From: CAZPHU01 sp964419255
GTDB taxonomy: Bacteria; Fibrobacterota; Chitinivibrionia; Chitinivibrionales; CAYFVL01
Assembly (NCBI GenBank): GCA_964419255.1
Contig: CAYQOU010000011.1
Location: 1-64,000 of the forward strand
Length of the DNA: 64,000 nt
Direction of reading: 5' to 3'
Made by a program: the position numbers and the translations under genes. Shown piece after piece: positions 53,227-62,424 of the stretch. Below the pieces are notes generated by a model. The model was not told the DNA's origin, searched no databases, and worked only from the letters and a program-made list of their open reading frames with translations. Positions within the stretch are counted from its first letter, which is position 1; the number at the start of each line of letters is the position of its first letter.

Positions 53227-54081
53227 TCAATATACTTCCGGTACAAATGTTTGATCGCTCAGCGGGGGGCGCACATAACCCTTTTCTTTCTGCCGGGGCG
53301 GAAGCTGAAGAGGCGGCGGGGTAAGATCCTCATAGGGGATCATACTCAGCAGATGGGCAATGCAGTTGAGGCGTGCCCGTTTCTTATCATTGGCTTCCAC
53401 CACATACCATGAAGCCTGTTTGATATCGGTGTAGGAAAACATGATGTCTTTGGCCTTGGAGTACTCCACCCATCGGACGCGAGATTCCAGATCCATCGGA
53501 CTGAGTTTCCATCGCTTGGTCGGATCATTGAGCCGCGCCTGAAACCGCCGCTCCTGTTCTTCATCGCTGACCGAGAACCAGTACTTGATCAGTATTATAC
53601 CTGACCTGACCAGCATCCGTTCAAATTCCGGGCATGAGCGCAGAAACTCGTTGTACTCATCCTCAGTGCAAAACCCCATCACCCGCTCCACACCGGCACG
53701 GTTGTACCAGCTGCGATCAAACAAAACCATCTCTCCGGAGGCGGGAAGCTGGGTTACATAACGCTGAAAATACCACTGATTCTTCTCCCGCTCGGTGGGT
53801 GTACCAAGGGCAATCACTCTGCATATCCGGGGATTGAGCCTTTGGGTGATCCGCTTGATCACCCCTCCCTTGCCGGCTGCGTCCCGGCCTTCGAAAATGA
53901 CGACAACGCTCAGCCCTTTCTCCTTTATCCAATCCTGAAGCTTCACCAGCTCGATCTGGAGCCGCTTGAGTTCTTTTTTATAAAACTTGTTGTCCAGCGG
54001 GGGCTTCTGTGCAACATTTTCCTTTTTCATCCCGCCCTTTTTAACGTGTGCCCCGCTTTTTTCTGTTTTCTTTTTAGACAT
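53227..54081 (-). CDS. ppk2: Polyphosphate kinase 2 (PPK2)
   Basis: From the ATG at 54081 (GGAGCCAAAAACT upstream) the protein is about 284 aa. A lysine-rich start precedes the P-loop VVIFEGRDAAGKGGVIKRIT near residue 75. Then come RVIALGTPTEREKNQWYFQR, the lid and catalytic FDRSWYNRAGVERVMGFC, and LIKYWFSVSDEEQERRFQ. PPK2 makes nucleoside triphosphates from polyphosphate and NDP. A single kinase domain of this length fits class I (NDP-using). Confidence 0.93.
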   Translation of the reverse strand: MSKKKTEKSGAHVKKGGMKKENVAQKPPLDNKFYKKELKRLQIELVKLQDWIKEKGLSVVVIFEGRDAAGKGGVIKRITQRLNPRICRVIALGTPTEREKNQWYFQRYVTQLPASGEMVLFDRSWYNRAGVERVMGFCTEDEYNEFLRSCPEFERMLVRSGIILIKYWFSVSDEEQERRFQARLNDPTKRWKLSPMDLESRVRWVEYSKAKDIMFSYTDIKQASWYVVEANDKKRARLNCIAHLLSMIPYEDLTPPPLQLPPRQKEKGYVRPPLSDQTFVPEVY

Positions 54082-54263
54082 AGTTTTTGGCTCCGGATTT
54101 GCTCTGTTTACTGCTTTTGAATCATATTCTATCATTCAATATATAAAGAGTGTACATGTACACAGCCACCTTCATGCCAGCAAAGTACACACCCGCAGGC
54201 AGTCGGGTCTATAAATGATCTTAAACTAAAGAATCTGTAGCCTCTCGAAGGGATTAGAAGAAC

Positions 54264-54608
54264 ATGCAGAAGATAAACAGAATTGCCATTGTAGTCAAAG
54301 GAAGACAACCTCTGGTCGACTGGATAAACCAAAAAGTTCCCGATGAGAAGATCTCGCTTGAGGATGTACGGTCCGATTGCAATGTACTTCTGATCCCCGA
54401 TGGGTATGAACACACCGAGGCCATCGAAATGGTAGAGCAAAACTTCGAAGCTGTCTTTCTCAGCGAGATGGAAGGATGGTTTCATGATGAAACCATGTGG
54501 CCCAAGGATATTACTCTCACAAAATTCCGCAAGTGGTTTGAGCTGGAATATCACAGCGTTATTTTTGATGTGTTGGAGGAAAGTATTGAGAAGGAAGAAA
54601 ACTTGTAG
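54264..54608 (+). CDS. Conserved hypothetical small protein
   Basis: The 114 aa soluble protein begins INRIAIVVKGRQPLVDWINQ. It has the conserved-looking blocks LLIPDGYEHTEAIEMVEQNF and EMEGWFHDETMWPKDITLTK, and the tail WFELEYHSVIFDVLEE. This arrangement recurs in uncharacterised proteins of FCB bacteria as I recall, with no known role. It stands alone, divergent from ppk2. Confidence 0.7.
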   Translation: MQKINRIAIVVKGRQPLVDWINQKVPDEKISLEDVRSDCNVLLIPDGYEHTEAIEMVEQNFEAVFLSEMEGWFHDETMWPKDITLTKFRKWFELEYHSVIFDVLEESIEKEENL

Positions 54609-54758
54609 TAAAATTTTTTGCACAACCAAATGATGAATCAAATGCTACGGTTGTCATTATTGTTTTGGAGACTGAACACTCATAGATCGTTTATTACAGA
54701 CATCCCATGACCTATCTCCATCAGATGTTTTATGCTAAAAATGAGTCCGAGGAGACAG

Positions 54759-55283
54759 ATGCGAAACAAACTACTTCCTTTGCTGGTCTTCATCATTCTG
54801 ATGGAAGGCTGTTTTTATGTGACGAATAATCAGAAAGAGGTTCTCATCCAGAGTATTGATGTCAATCAGACTCTTAAGGTAGCAGAGCACGAGCTGAAGC
54901 AGGACAAATGGGGACGCGTTCTTACGCTTTGGGCTATTCGCGATCAACACTTTAGTCCCAACCAGGCCGAATCTGTTGCAGAGCTCTACTTTTCATACAT
55001 CGATTCCCTTCACCGCCAGTTCAATATCTGGCATTTGACCTGGGCCGTTGCAAATATACACCGCAATGGAGATGAACAAGTAAAACAGCTGCTGGATTCG
55101 GCCTACCATGATGCCGTTCAGCGCGCCGATACTCTTCACCGAGTCGCCGACAGGCATGTCAATGGTGACAAGGTGTATATGGGCGACTTCCACTTTCTGG
55201 GCCGGCGATATAAAAAAACTCATGTTGTCGCGCCAGGAAACAGTAAGTACCCTCAGTCGGCCGAAGAAGTCATAGACGATTGA
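54759..55283 (+). CDS. Hypothetical lipoprotein
   Basis: From the ATG at 54759 (GAGGAG four bases upstream) the protein is about 174 aa. It has a lipoprotein signal, KLLPLLVFIILMEGC, with the acylated cysteine near residue 18. The mature part is mostly helical, with QTLKVAEHELKQDKWGRVLT and VADRHVNGDKVYMGDFHFLG. I do not recognise a family. Two earlier ATGs (54732, 54741) are in frame but lack a ribosome-binding site. Confidence 0.65.
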   Translation: MRNKLLPLLVFIILMEGCFYVTNNQKEVLIQSIDVNQTLKVAEHELKQDKWGRVLTLWAIRDQHFSPNQAESVAELYFSYIDSLHRQFNIWHLTWAVANIHRNGDEQVKQLLDSAYHDAVQRADTLHRVADRHVNGDKVYMGDFHFLGRRYKKTHVVAPGNSKYPQSAEEVIDD

Positions 55284-55421
55284 TGTAAAACTGTTTTTGA
55301 ACAATGCATATCAGACGACATCCCGAAAAAATTACTGTTTCTCACCCGAATCAAATTACCTTTATGGCAATTCCCTGAGTGAAATGGTAGTTTATAGAAA
55401 CATCACAATCTGGGAGCCATA

Positions 55422-56225
55422 ATGACCGTTTATCTTTTGATAAGCATTCTCGCGGCGATAATTCCATCTTTTGCCCTTCTGTACTATTTCTATAAGAATG
55501 ACCGTCATCCGGAACCGATAAGGACACTTCTGACGACATTCGTCCTGGGTGTTATAAGTACCGTCGGTGTCTTTGTGGTAGTCCGTCCCGCAGTGGATCT
55601 GGTTTATGCAGTCTCCAGCCCATACCTTCAGGGGCTTTTGCATGCCCTGGCTTTAGCCGCGGTCCCGGAAGAAACACTCAAAATGGTTGTTGTGATGGGC
55701 TACAGCATGAAGAGCGCCGCTTTTGATGAGCCTATGGATGGACTCGTATACGGCGTAACGGCTTCGCTGGGTTTTGCCACTCTGGAAAATATCCTCTATG
55801 TCTCTCAAGGTGGAATCTACACCGCATTTGTCCGTGCTTTTACGGCCGTTCCAACCCACGCCGCCCTGGGGGTTATCATGGGATATTTCCTGTCACGATT
55901 TCATTTCCGGCAGGAGAGGAAGGCTCTGGTTTACGCATGGCTTATCCCGGTAGCATTCCATGCAGCCTACAATTTTCCGCTCATGACCGCACGTACCCTC
56001 TACATTATAAACGACCAGACATACGGAATCATTCAGATTCTTCTTATCGTTGCCGCGGCAGTCGTCATACGCCTTATTCTGGGCTATGCACTGAAGCTTT
56101 TCAGAGAGGTGAGGAGAAATCAAAACAGCACCGCTGATCGGGAGCAGATGGCAATGATTGCCGAAGGGTTACAGAAATCCTGGTTCGACAAAGAGGCCCC
56201 GGATTCGAAAGCAGATCCCGAGTAG
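55422..56225 (+). CDS. PrsW-family intramembrane protease
   Basis: The 267 aa membrane protein has about eight hydrophobic segments. The PrsW/CPBP-like motifs are YYFYKNDRHPEPIRTLL, the glutamate pair in AAVPEETLKMVVV near residue 85, LGFATLENILYVSQGG, PTHAALGVIMGYFLSR near 145 and PVAFHAAYNF. PrsW of Bacillus cleaves an anti-sigma factor; homologues elsewhere have unknown substrates. A short acidic, probably cytoplasmic tail follows. Confidence 0.88.
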   Translation: MTVYLLISILAAIIPSFALLYYFYKNDRHPEPIRTLLTTFVLGVISTVGVFVVVRPAVDLVYAVSSPYLQGLLHALALAAVPEETLKMVVVMGYSMKSAAFDEPMDGLVYGVTASLGFATLENILYVSQGGIYTAFVRAFTAVPTHAALGVIMGYFLSRFHFRQERKALVYAWLIPVAFHAAYNFPLMTARTLYIINDQTYGIIQILLIVAAAVVIRLILGYALKLFREVRRNQNSTADREQMAMIAEGLQKSWFDKEAPDSKADPE

Positions 56226-56483
56226 ATTTTCCACGAACGCCTCTGCTCATCTTAATCGAAAACCGGCCACAACAGTTTTGAATTGATCGATAGGATCTTC
56301 GAAATAGTGCCCTTTGGTGGTTGAAAACCAAAGCAGGCAGAAACAGGTTCATACATAAAAGCCTATAATCTTAACTGAGCGATTCTCCGGCGGCATTTTG
56401 TCCGAATGCAATCCAATGGCAAAACCTTTGCTGACAGTTCTTAAGGCCCTTATAACTGAAAAAGCATCGATAATGGAGGCAAA

Positions 56484-56846
56484 ATGTCTGAAATTGTTAA
56501 GCCTGTAGCGGAAATTTTTGCACTGATTGTCGAATCCATCGGTATCACTATCATCACCGCTTTTGCGGTATTCGGCATTGTATACGCTGTTATTAAGCTC
56601 CTTAAAAGAGAAAACGGTGAGAATACATTCCGCAATGTTCGTCAGCGACTCGGTCGCGGCATTCTGCTTGGCCTGGAGTTTCTGGTTGCAGCCGATATCA
56701 TACATACCGTGGCGGTAGAAATCTCCTTCAAAACACTGGGTGTGCTGGCGATAATAGTTCTGATCCGAACGTTTCTCAGCTTTACCATCGAAGTCGAAAT
56801 CACGGGCATGTGGCCATGGCAGAGCAGGAAGAATTCACCCATTTAG
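56484..56846 (+). CDS. DUF1622 family membrane protein
   Basis: The 120 aa protein has three hydrophobic helices, with the family core RNVRQRLGRGILLGLEFLVA near residue 52-72 then ADIIHTVAVE. Both are typical of DUF1622, small inner-membrane proteins of unknown function. AATGGAGGCAAA precedes the ATG. It lies about 260 bases after the PrsW-like gene; the spacer has a TGAGCGATTCTCCGGCGG element near 56376. Confidence 0.85.
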   Translation: MSEIVKPVAEIFALIVESIGITIITAFAVFGIVYAVIKLLKRENGENTFRNVRQRLGRGILLGLEFLVAADIIHTVAVEISFKTLGVLAIIVLIRTFLSFTIEVEITGMWPWQSRKNSPI

Positions 56847-57015
56847 GGGTTATACCGGCCTTATCCGGTCGTTTTTGTCCGCACTCTTACAATCGAGATG
56901 ATGTATTTTTTTACGATCCGGTGCTCGAATGGACCGGATCATTTCGGCTTTATTATATCCGCTGATATCCGAAGCCGCACATGCAGATCTTACCTCTTTT
57001 CAGTTACGGGAGTGT

Positions 57016-57873
57016 ATGAACCAGACGTGGTGTTTATCAGTAGAACTATTCGGCCAACAGAGCGAACTTGCCGTTGGCCTCTGCATTCAACAGGGCATGA
57101 TGGGGTGTGAGGAGCTGGAAAAAGGCGATCGCACACTGCTTAGATGTCACTTCGGTTCCCGAAAAGATGCACAGAATGCACTTGGGCTACTGCAGCAAAA
57201 GCTTTCAGTGTCTTCTTTCGATATATCTGCTGTGCAGCAGCAGGACTGGAATGCCAAATGGCGCGAATCGATGCAGCCCGCGCGACTCACCGACTCCGTA
57301 TGGGTCTCTCCTGTCTGGCTCCCACCACCCAAACAAGATGATCATCTGTGGATAAAAATTGAGCCCAAGATGGCGTTTGGAACAGGCCACCACGAGACCA
57401 CCAGACTTGCCGCACGTGCCATAACCGAACTTGACACTCTTTCAGGTGCACGTCTTATTGACATAGGGACAGGGTCAGGGGTGCTCTGTTTTGTCGGCGG
57501 ACTCGGGGGCGCGCAGCTATCGGTCGGGGTTGAAATTGATCCATGTTGTCTGGAAAATATTGCCGAAAACAAAGAAGCAAACGCTACGGGCGGCAAAACA
57601 GAATTTATTATCGGAACAGTCGATGCCCTGGCCTGCGAGCGAAATTTTGATATTGTAGTGATGAATATGATACGAACGCACTCGGAGCCGCTTCTGGAAC
57701 GGTGCTACCGGTTTCTCCGGCCAGGCGGGCAGCTGATCTGGTCGGGAATATTGACGGAGGAAAGTGAAGAGGTTATAGCATCGGCAAACCAACACCGATT
57801 TACTCTACACCACCAGAGCAGTGAAAACGAATGGTGGTGCGGTGTTTTCAGTCCGCTCACCAGCTCGATGTAA
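57016..57873 (+). CDS. prmA: Ribosomal protein L11 methyltransferase PrmA
   Basis: PrmA trimethylates ribosomal protein L11 with SAM. From the ATG at 57016 (GGGAG upstream) it is 285 aa, close to family length; the frame is open to 56929. An N-terminal substrate-recognition domain leads to QQDWNAKWRESMQPAR, KMAFGTGHHETTRLAARAI, the SAM loop LIDIGTGSGVLCFVGGLGGA, VGVEIDPCC and VVMNMIRTHSEPLL where PrmA usually has NIL or NIV. It stands alone between DUF1622 and a convergent SDR gene. Confidence 0.9.
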   Translation: MNQTWCLSVELFGQQSELAVGLCIQQGMMGCEELEKGDRTLLRCHFGSRKDAQNALGLLQQKLSVSSFDISAVQQQDWNAKWRESMQPARLTDSVWVSPVWLPPPKQDDHLWIKIEPKMAFGTGHHETTRLAARAITELDTLSGARLIDIGTGSGVLCFVGGLGGAQLSVGVEIDPCCLENIAENKEANATGGKTEFIIGTVDALACERNFDIVVMNMIRTHSEPLLERCYRFLRPGGQLIWSGILTEESEEVIASANQHRFTLHHQSSENEWWCGVFSPLTSSM

Positions 57874-57962
57874 ACACACATTAACAAAAGTGGCATAACT
57901 CCGGATGCACGCCTGCTTCCTGTCAGAACCATCGTTATGAACGATATGTTTATCCCCTCGAA

Positions 57963-58041
57963 ATGAGCGATTCTGAGGGTAGAAGGGTTGAAGCCCCAAT
58001 ACCCCAAGGACTCGCGCGAACGTCGTGAGAGAAACGCTCAG
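57963..58041. repeat. Inverted-repeat element of the dispersed palindrome type
   Basis: TGAGCGATTCT at the left and GAGAAACGCTCAG at the right are near-complements, enclosing about 55 bases. The left end matches TGAGCGATTCTCC at 56376 and the right arm (GTGAGAGAAACGCTCA) resembles the CTCTCGCG palindromes elsewhere. It lies between two convergent genes, so it may also act as a terminator. Confidence 0.4.
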
Positions 58042-58095
58042 TTTAAATTTTTAGTATGATTGTGATTCGTTGCGTTTTGGGGGCAGTCCCATCCT

Positions 58096-58887
58096 CTACC
58101 AGACCGTATGCATGCTGCCGCCATCGACGATCAGACTGGCACCGGTGATATAGCTTGCGGCATCGCTAAGCAGAAATGCAGCAGCTCTGCCGAATTCCTC
58201 GATGGTCCCATAGCGTTTGGCTGGTATCGACCGTTCCACCATGTATCGCTGTTCGGCATATCCGATATCTTTCTGAGCGGCGACCGAAAGGTCAAGCTGC
58301 TTGACCCGTTCGGTATCAAACCGACCCGGCATAAGGTTGTTGATTCTTATCCCTTCGGCGGCCAGTTTGCCGGACAACGTCTTTACCAGGCTTGTCACTC
58401 CGGAACGAAAGACATTCGATAACAGAAGATAGTCGAGCGGTTCCTTGACTGTGGAGGAGGTTATTGTCAAAATCGAGCCGCTCTTTTTATCACGCATGAG
58501 AGGAAGAACCTCTCTGATAAACCGGACTGTGCTCATAAGCGTCAGGTGAAATCCCCTTTCCCATTCCGTATCATCTATTTCATCGAACGTTCCGGGAGGT
58601 GGTCCTCCGGCATTTGCAACGGCCATATCGATGGTTCCGTATTGTTGAGCAACCTGGCCGATGCAGCTCTGGATGGATTGGTTGTCAGCCATCTCAAGCC
58701 GGTATCCCGAGACCTCCGCACCCGTTTGGTTGCGCAATGACTCGACGGCCTCATCGATATTGCTCTGCGAACGACTGGCCACGGCAACCCGGGCGCCTTC
58801 GGCGGCCAGCTCCCTGGCGATTCCGAAGCCCAGTCCTTTTGTGCCGGCGGCTATAAGTGCTACTTTGCCTTTCACATTCAGTTCCAT
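58096..58887 (-). CDS. SDR-family oxidoreductase with a non-standard active site
   Basis: The 263 aa protein starts with the NADP-binding KVALIAAGTKGLGFGIA (GxxxGxG) and AVASRSQSNIDEAVESL. It has MAVANAGGPPPG and ILTITSSTVKEPLDYLLLSN, and ends with DAASYITGASLIVDGGSMHT. The usual YxxxK is replaced by YLLLS, so the catalytic lysine is missing. A subgroup of SDR proteins shows this LSN variant, often annotated as 3-oxoacyl-ACP reductase-like. Its activity and substrate are unclear. Confidence 0.88.
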   Translation of the reverse strand: MELNVKGKVALIAAGTKGLGFGIARELAAEGARVAVASRSQSNIDEAVESLRNQTGAEVSGYRLEMADNQSIQSCIGQVAQQYGTIDMAVANAGGPPPGTFDEIDDTEWERGFHLTLMSTVRFIREVLPLMRDKKSGSILTITSSTVKEPLDYLLLSNVFRSGVTSLVKTLSGKLAAEGIRINNLMPGRFDTERVKQLDLSVAAQKDIGYAEQRYMVERSIPAKRYGTIEEFGRAAAFLLSDAASYITGASLIVDGGSMHTVW

Positions 58888-59308
58888 GAGTCACCTTTCG
58901 TGCTAATCGGATTTGTTCGTCTGTTGATATGGTATTATATAAGCCTTTTTTTGCCGATGCAAGCAACAGTCTCACCATAAACAAAATAACTAAATCCATA
59001 AGAGCCGAATTCAAATAAGACAGCCAATAACGGGCCATAAATTAAATTATTCGGCAGGATAGCTGTAATTATAACGGTTTATCACTCCGGGATGACACAT
59101 ACACAATCTGTAACCTGAATTGATTGTGTCTGAGCGGATGAGTCGCCCCAACCCGTGAAAACTGAGTTTTGGGGCAATCGTGCAATCCGCGGAATACACT
59201 CCGGGTTGTTTCAAGGTTTTCCTGTGCCATTGTCCCTAAATAAGTTGAAAAATTACCGTGAGAGATCCTTCAATACAGCTCTAAACTATTTTCAATCGCT
59301 GGTATCGT
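58888..59308. other. Intergenic region with nested inverted repeats
   Basis: No gene is seen. At 59101-59129 ACACAATC and GATTGTGT form an 8-bp hairpin. At 59134-59200 GCGGAT and ATCCGC enclose GCCCCAA and TTGGGGC, a nested hairpin. The left arm TGAGCGGATGAGTCGC matches the right end of the element near 42591. Confidence 0.5.
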
Positions 59309-60487
59309 ATGGAAAAAAAATATGCAGCTCCTGTTACTATAGAAAAACTTGTCTTCGGTGGCTATGGTCTGGCTCATACCGATAGCGGTGTGATATTTGT
59401 AGAGCAATCGGCACCCGGAGACAGGGTTACTGTGGAGGGCTGCGGTAAACGCGGCGGCGTCCCGGTCGGCAAAATCACCTCTTTTGTCCAACAATCTGCC
59501 CTTAGACGAAAGGCTCCCTGCCGATATGCGGGACTTTGCGGAGGCTGCGACTGGCAGCATCTTCATTACCCTGCGCAGGTAGAAGCCAAGCGGATGATCT
59601 ATGAAGAATGCCTCAAAAGAATCGGGCGAATCGAAACGATTCCCGAGCTGGAAGTTTACCAATCCCCCGAGTTTGGTTATCGCAGTCGTGTGCAACTCAA
59701 GGTGGACAGAGAACACTCGGCGCTGGGTTTTTTCAGACGACAATCCAATGATGTTGTAGCTATCAGGCAGTGTCCGCTTCTGTCCGGCGGGCTACACAGC
59801 CTTCTTCAAAACCCATCAGACATATTGGAAAAGTTGCCCGCTGATTGCCACCAGATAAAGGCAATCGAAGGGGATAACGCAAGGGTAGCGTCATATCCGG
59901 TACTCGATAATCTGACCTGTCCGCAAACATCCCGAGCGATTTCGGGTATCACCTTCACACTCGACGGGGACGGCTTCTTTCAGAGTAACCGGTTCCTTTT
60001 AGAAAAGCTTGGTAACTGGGTAAGAAAGGCTGGAAAAGGCACATTTTTTATCGATATGTATGGGGGTACGGGTTTCTTTGCGTCACATGCCGCGCACCAG
60101 TTTGAATCGGGAGTTTTAGTCGAAAACATCACGGCTTTGAGTCGAAAGGCTGAGCAGACATTCTCACGAAATGGTTTCTCACATATAAAGACAGAGACTC
60201 TGTCGGCGGAGACATTCTTCAAAAAACGGCACTATAGCGCATACAGAAACCCCGACTGCTTGATTGTGGATCCCCCACGCCCCGGGCTCACCCGGGTGGT
60301 CAGAGAAGGCATTCGGGATCTGGCACCCCGAAAGATTCTCTACATCTCCTGCAATCCATCCACTCAGGCCAGGGATATGGGATTTTTCCTCAATAAATGC
60401 GGGTATCACCTGGAGAACCTGGCGCTGTTCGACCTCTATCCACAGACTCACCACATCGAAACGGCCGCTCTACTCAAGCTTGCGTGA
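59309..60487 (+). CDS. 23S rRNA (uracil-C5)-methyltransferase, RlmD/RumA type
   Basis: The 392 aa protein has an N-terminal TRAM domain (EKLVFGGYGLAHTDSGVIFV). The [4Fe-4S] cysteines are in CRYAGLCGGCDWQHL (Cx5CxxC) plus the fourth in AIRQCPLLS. QSNRFLLEKL and FIDMYGGTGFFASHAA form the SAM site, LIVDPPRPGL follows, and the catalytic cysteine is in ILYISCNPSTQARDMGFF. It methylates a uridine in rRNA (U1939 for RlmD, U747 for RlmC); the target cannot be decided here. tRNA TrmA is less likely because it lacks the cluster. Confidence 0.92.
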   Translation: MEKKYAAPVTIEKLVFGGYGLAHTDSGVIFVEQSAPGDRVTVEGCGKRGGVPVGKITSFVQQSALRRKAPCRYAGLCGGCDWQHLHYPAQVEAKRMIYEECLKRIGRIETIPELEVYQSPEFGYRSRVQLKVDREHSALGFFRRQSNDVVAIRQCPLLSGGLHSLLQNPSDILEKLPADCHQIKAIEGDNARVASYPVLDNLTCPQTSRAISGITFTLDGDGFFQSNRFLLEKLGNWVRKAGKGTFFIDMYGGTGFFASHAAHQFESGVLVENITALSRKAEQTFSRNGFSHIKTETLSAETFFKKRHYSAYRNPDCLIVDPPRPGLTRVVREGIRDLAPRKILYISCNPSTQARDMGFFLNKCGYHLENLALFDLYPQTHHIETAALLKLA

Positions 60488-60564
60488 ATTAAACCGGACT
60501 GATTTTCTTTCCTTTAGCCGCTGTCTCACCCTAATCGGGAAAATGAGTACAGGCGCAGGCAAAG

Positions 60565-60588
60565 CAAAAAAGGGCCCAGGCCCCCTTC
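60565..60588 (-). terminator. Candidate intrinsic terminator of the beta-helix gene
   Basis: On the minus strand, directly after the stop codon, AAGGG and CCCTT bracket a GC-rich loop followed by TTTTTTG. The convergent rRNA methylase gene ends about 80 bases away. Confidence 0.55.
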
Positions 60589-62016
60589 TCAGTCCTCATA
60601 ACTCTCCCCATTCTCTTCATCCTCGGGACCAAACAGCGATCGCTTCACAACCTCCTCACGGTTTACATCCGTGATCAACCGTTCCACTTCGGTCAGCTCC
60701 TCCTCCGTGAGCAACTCCGGATTACCTTCTCCGGGACTGACATCCAGGACCCTGTCGGTATCTGCCGCGGTGATCCATCCGTGAGCACCGTAGCCTGACT
60801 GAGTACCAAAATCCCGCCCCCCGGCATTGGTGAAAGTTATCTCCTTGAAGGCGCACCCTTGCTTTGCCTCACACTGGCCCCCCACGAGGTTATCCTGGAT
60901 GACCGCAACCGTCTTCTTCTTATTCTGCTCCGGCTCTTCGGCAAACACATACGGACTGCCCTGACCGAAAATCAGATTCTTGCGGATTACACACGAACTC
61001 GGCGAATCCATGAGCACCCCGGTTACCGATACATCACCGCAGGCTCGTTTTGTATACTGGATAAGACTGTTCTGCTCGATTATTATGGTGCTTTGGGGCA
61101 CATCTGACTCCTCGGCAATGCCATTTACGTGCACCGCCTGCTTTATGCTGTCGACAATACAGTTGTTTTGCAGAATATGTCCTGCACTGAGCACCTGTAT
61201 ACCTGTCGAACAGCGCTCCAGGCGATTTTCCTCCACGCTGCTTGCCGTACCCGTGGCAATCCAGATTCCGCGATTACCGCAATCCACGATGGTATTTCCC
61301 CTGACCTCCGTATCGCCGCAGTTGATTTTAATGCCATCCAGGGCACAATTACGCAAGACATTATTCTCCACCACATGACCGAAATGATCCAGCCCGTTGC
61401 CGCGGGTTCCCACCATGATACCACAATCATAATTTTGAATTCCATTGTATCGTATCACATGATCCAGTATCAGGCCATCCTCCTGATCCGCATCTCCTTC
61501 CGCGATCATGATTCCCACCGCAATGGGCTCGGCAGACGGACTCATGGTTGATTCGGATTGCATAAACGAACAGTGTTCGATAACGTTACACCTCCCACCG
61601 GCACCACCGATGAAAATGGTTGCAGACGCCTTGTCAAGACTGCCACAATCACTAAACCTGAGAGACTGAAAGCTGTTGCGGGTACAGGCTCCCATGACCG
61701 CTATTGCACTGGATGGCGAATTTTTGAATATCAAGCCCGAAACGATAAGGTCGGATGTATCATAGAAATACCAACACCCTTTTGAAATCTCCACCGTCGC
61801 GTTTTGCTGTGCGGTGATCCGAATCGGCTTGTCGATCGTTCCTGAGCACTGAATAGTCTTATCCCCACTATACACACCATGCTTCAAGATGATCGTGTTT
61901 CCCGGCTGCACCCTCTCCAGCGCCTGGCCCAGAGAGTATGGCTCATCAAATGTTCCGATTCCCCGGGTGACCTCGGGTGAAACCCATAATTTTTTATGAT
62001 CATTGCTGGTTTTCAT
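60589..62016 (-). CDS. Right-handed parallel beta-helix protein
   Basis: The 475 aa protein opens with PEVTRGIGTFDEPYSLGQAL and NTIILKHGVYSGDKTIQC, the start of pectate-lyase-like or CASH folds. About ten repeating turns follow, with NVIEHCSF, NNVLRNCALDGIKINC, NTIVDCGNRGIWIATG, NRLERCSTGIQVLSAG and QNSLIQYTKRACGDV. The end is strongly acidic (GPEDEENGESYED). No signal peptide is visible. Such folds bind or cut polysaccharides, but no catalytic residues are evident. It lies six bases after the GerW-like gene. Confidence 0.82.
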   Translation of the reverse strand: MKTSNDHKKLWVSPEVTRGIGTFDEPYSLGQALERVQPGNTIILKHGVYSGDKTIQCSGTIDKPIRITAQQNATVEISKGCWYFYDTSDLIVSGLIFKNSPSSAIAVMGACTRNSFQSLRFSDCGSLDKASATIFIGGAGGRCNVIEHCSFMQSESTMSPSAEPIAVGIMIAEGDADQEDGLILDHVIRYNGIQNYDCGIMVGTRGNGLDHFGHVVENNVLRNCALDGIKINCGDTEVRGNTIVDCGNRGIWIATGTASSVEENRLERCSTGIQVLSAGHILQNNCIVDSIKQAVHVNGIAEESDVPQSTIIIEQNSLIQYTKRACGDVSVTGVLMDSPSSCVIRKNLIFGQGSPYVFAEEPEQNKKKTVAVIQDNLVGGQCEAKQGCAFKEITFTNAGGRDFGTQSGYGAHGWITAADTDRVLDVSPGEGNPELLTEEELTEVERLITDVNREEVVKRSLFGPEDEENGESYED

Positions 62017-62022
62017 CTATTT

Positions 62023-62424
62023 CTATTCCTCTCCGCTTACAGCCCGATCTGCCTGGCTGTCCTTTTCCTTTGTGGATCCACGTTCCTTCTTATTTACGAA
62101 GGAAGCGACCTTTTTGATGAGATCGGGTGCCAAAGAAAGTATTTTCTGGAGCCCCGGATCCGTTATCTCCACCGGCTGCACCGTCACCTTACCATTAGCG
62201 ATACAGATGAAAGCCACCGGCGTTACGTTTATTCCTCCTCCGGTCCCCGCACCGGTGGATGATTCATTTTTCCCGGCTCCACCGGCCGCAAACCCGATGG
62301 AAACCTTTGACACCGGCACCAGGGTTACATCACCCGCGACGATCGGCTCCCCGATCACCGTCTCGGTTTTGGCTATGTACTGTATCTTATCTAATGCGGT
62401 CTTGATTACCTCAGAAAGAGACAT
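62023..62424 (-). CDS. GerW/YtfJ-family protein
   Basis: The 133 aa protein has the family layout: VIKTALDKIQYIAKTETVIG, VTLVPVSKVSIGFAAGGAG, a glycine-rich loop STGAGTGGGINVTPVAFICI and VQPVEITDP. YtfJ/GerW is best known from Bacillus spores (germination). Homologues in non-sporulating Gram-negative bacteria also exist and have no known role. A charged tail (KKERGSTKEKDSQ) ends the protein. It is co-directional with and six bases from the beta-helix gene. Confidence 0.88.
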   Translation of the reverse strand: MSLSEVIKTALDKIQYIAKTETVIGEPIVAGDVTLVPVSKVSIGFAAGGAGKNESSTGAGTGGGINVTPVAFICIANGKVTVQPVEITDPGLQKILSLAPDLIKKVASFVNKKERGSTKEKDSQADRAVSGEE

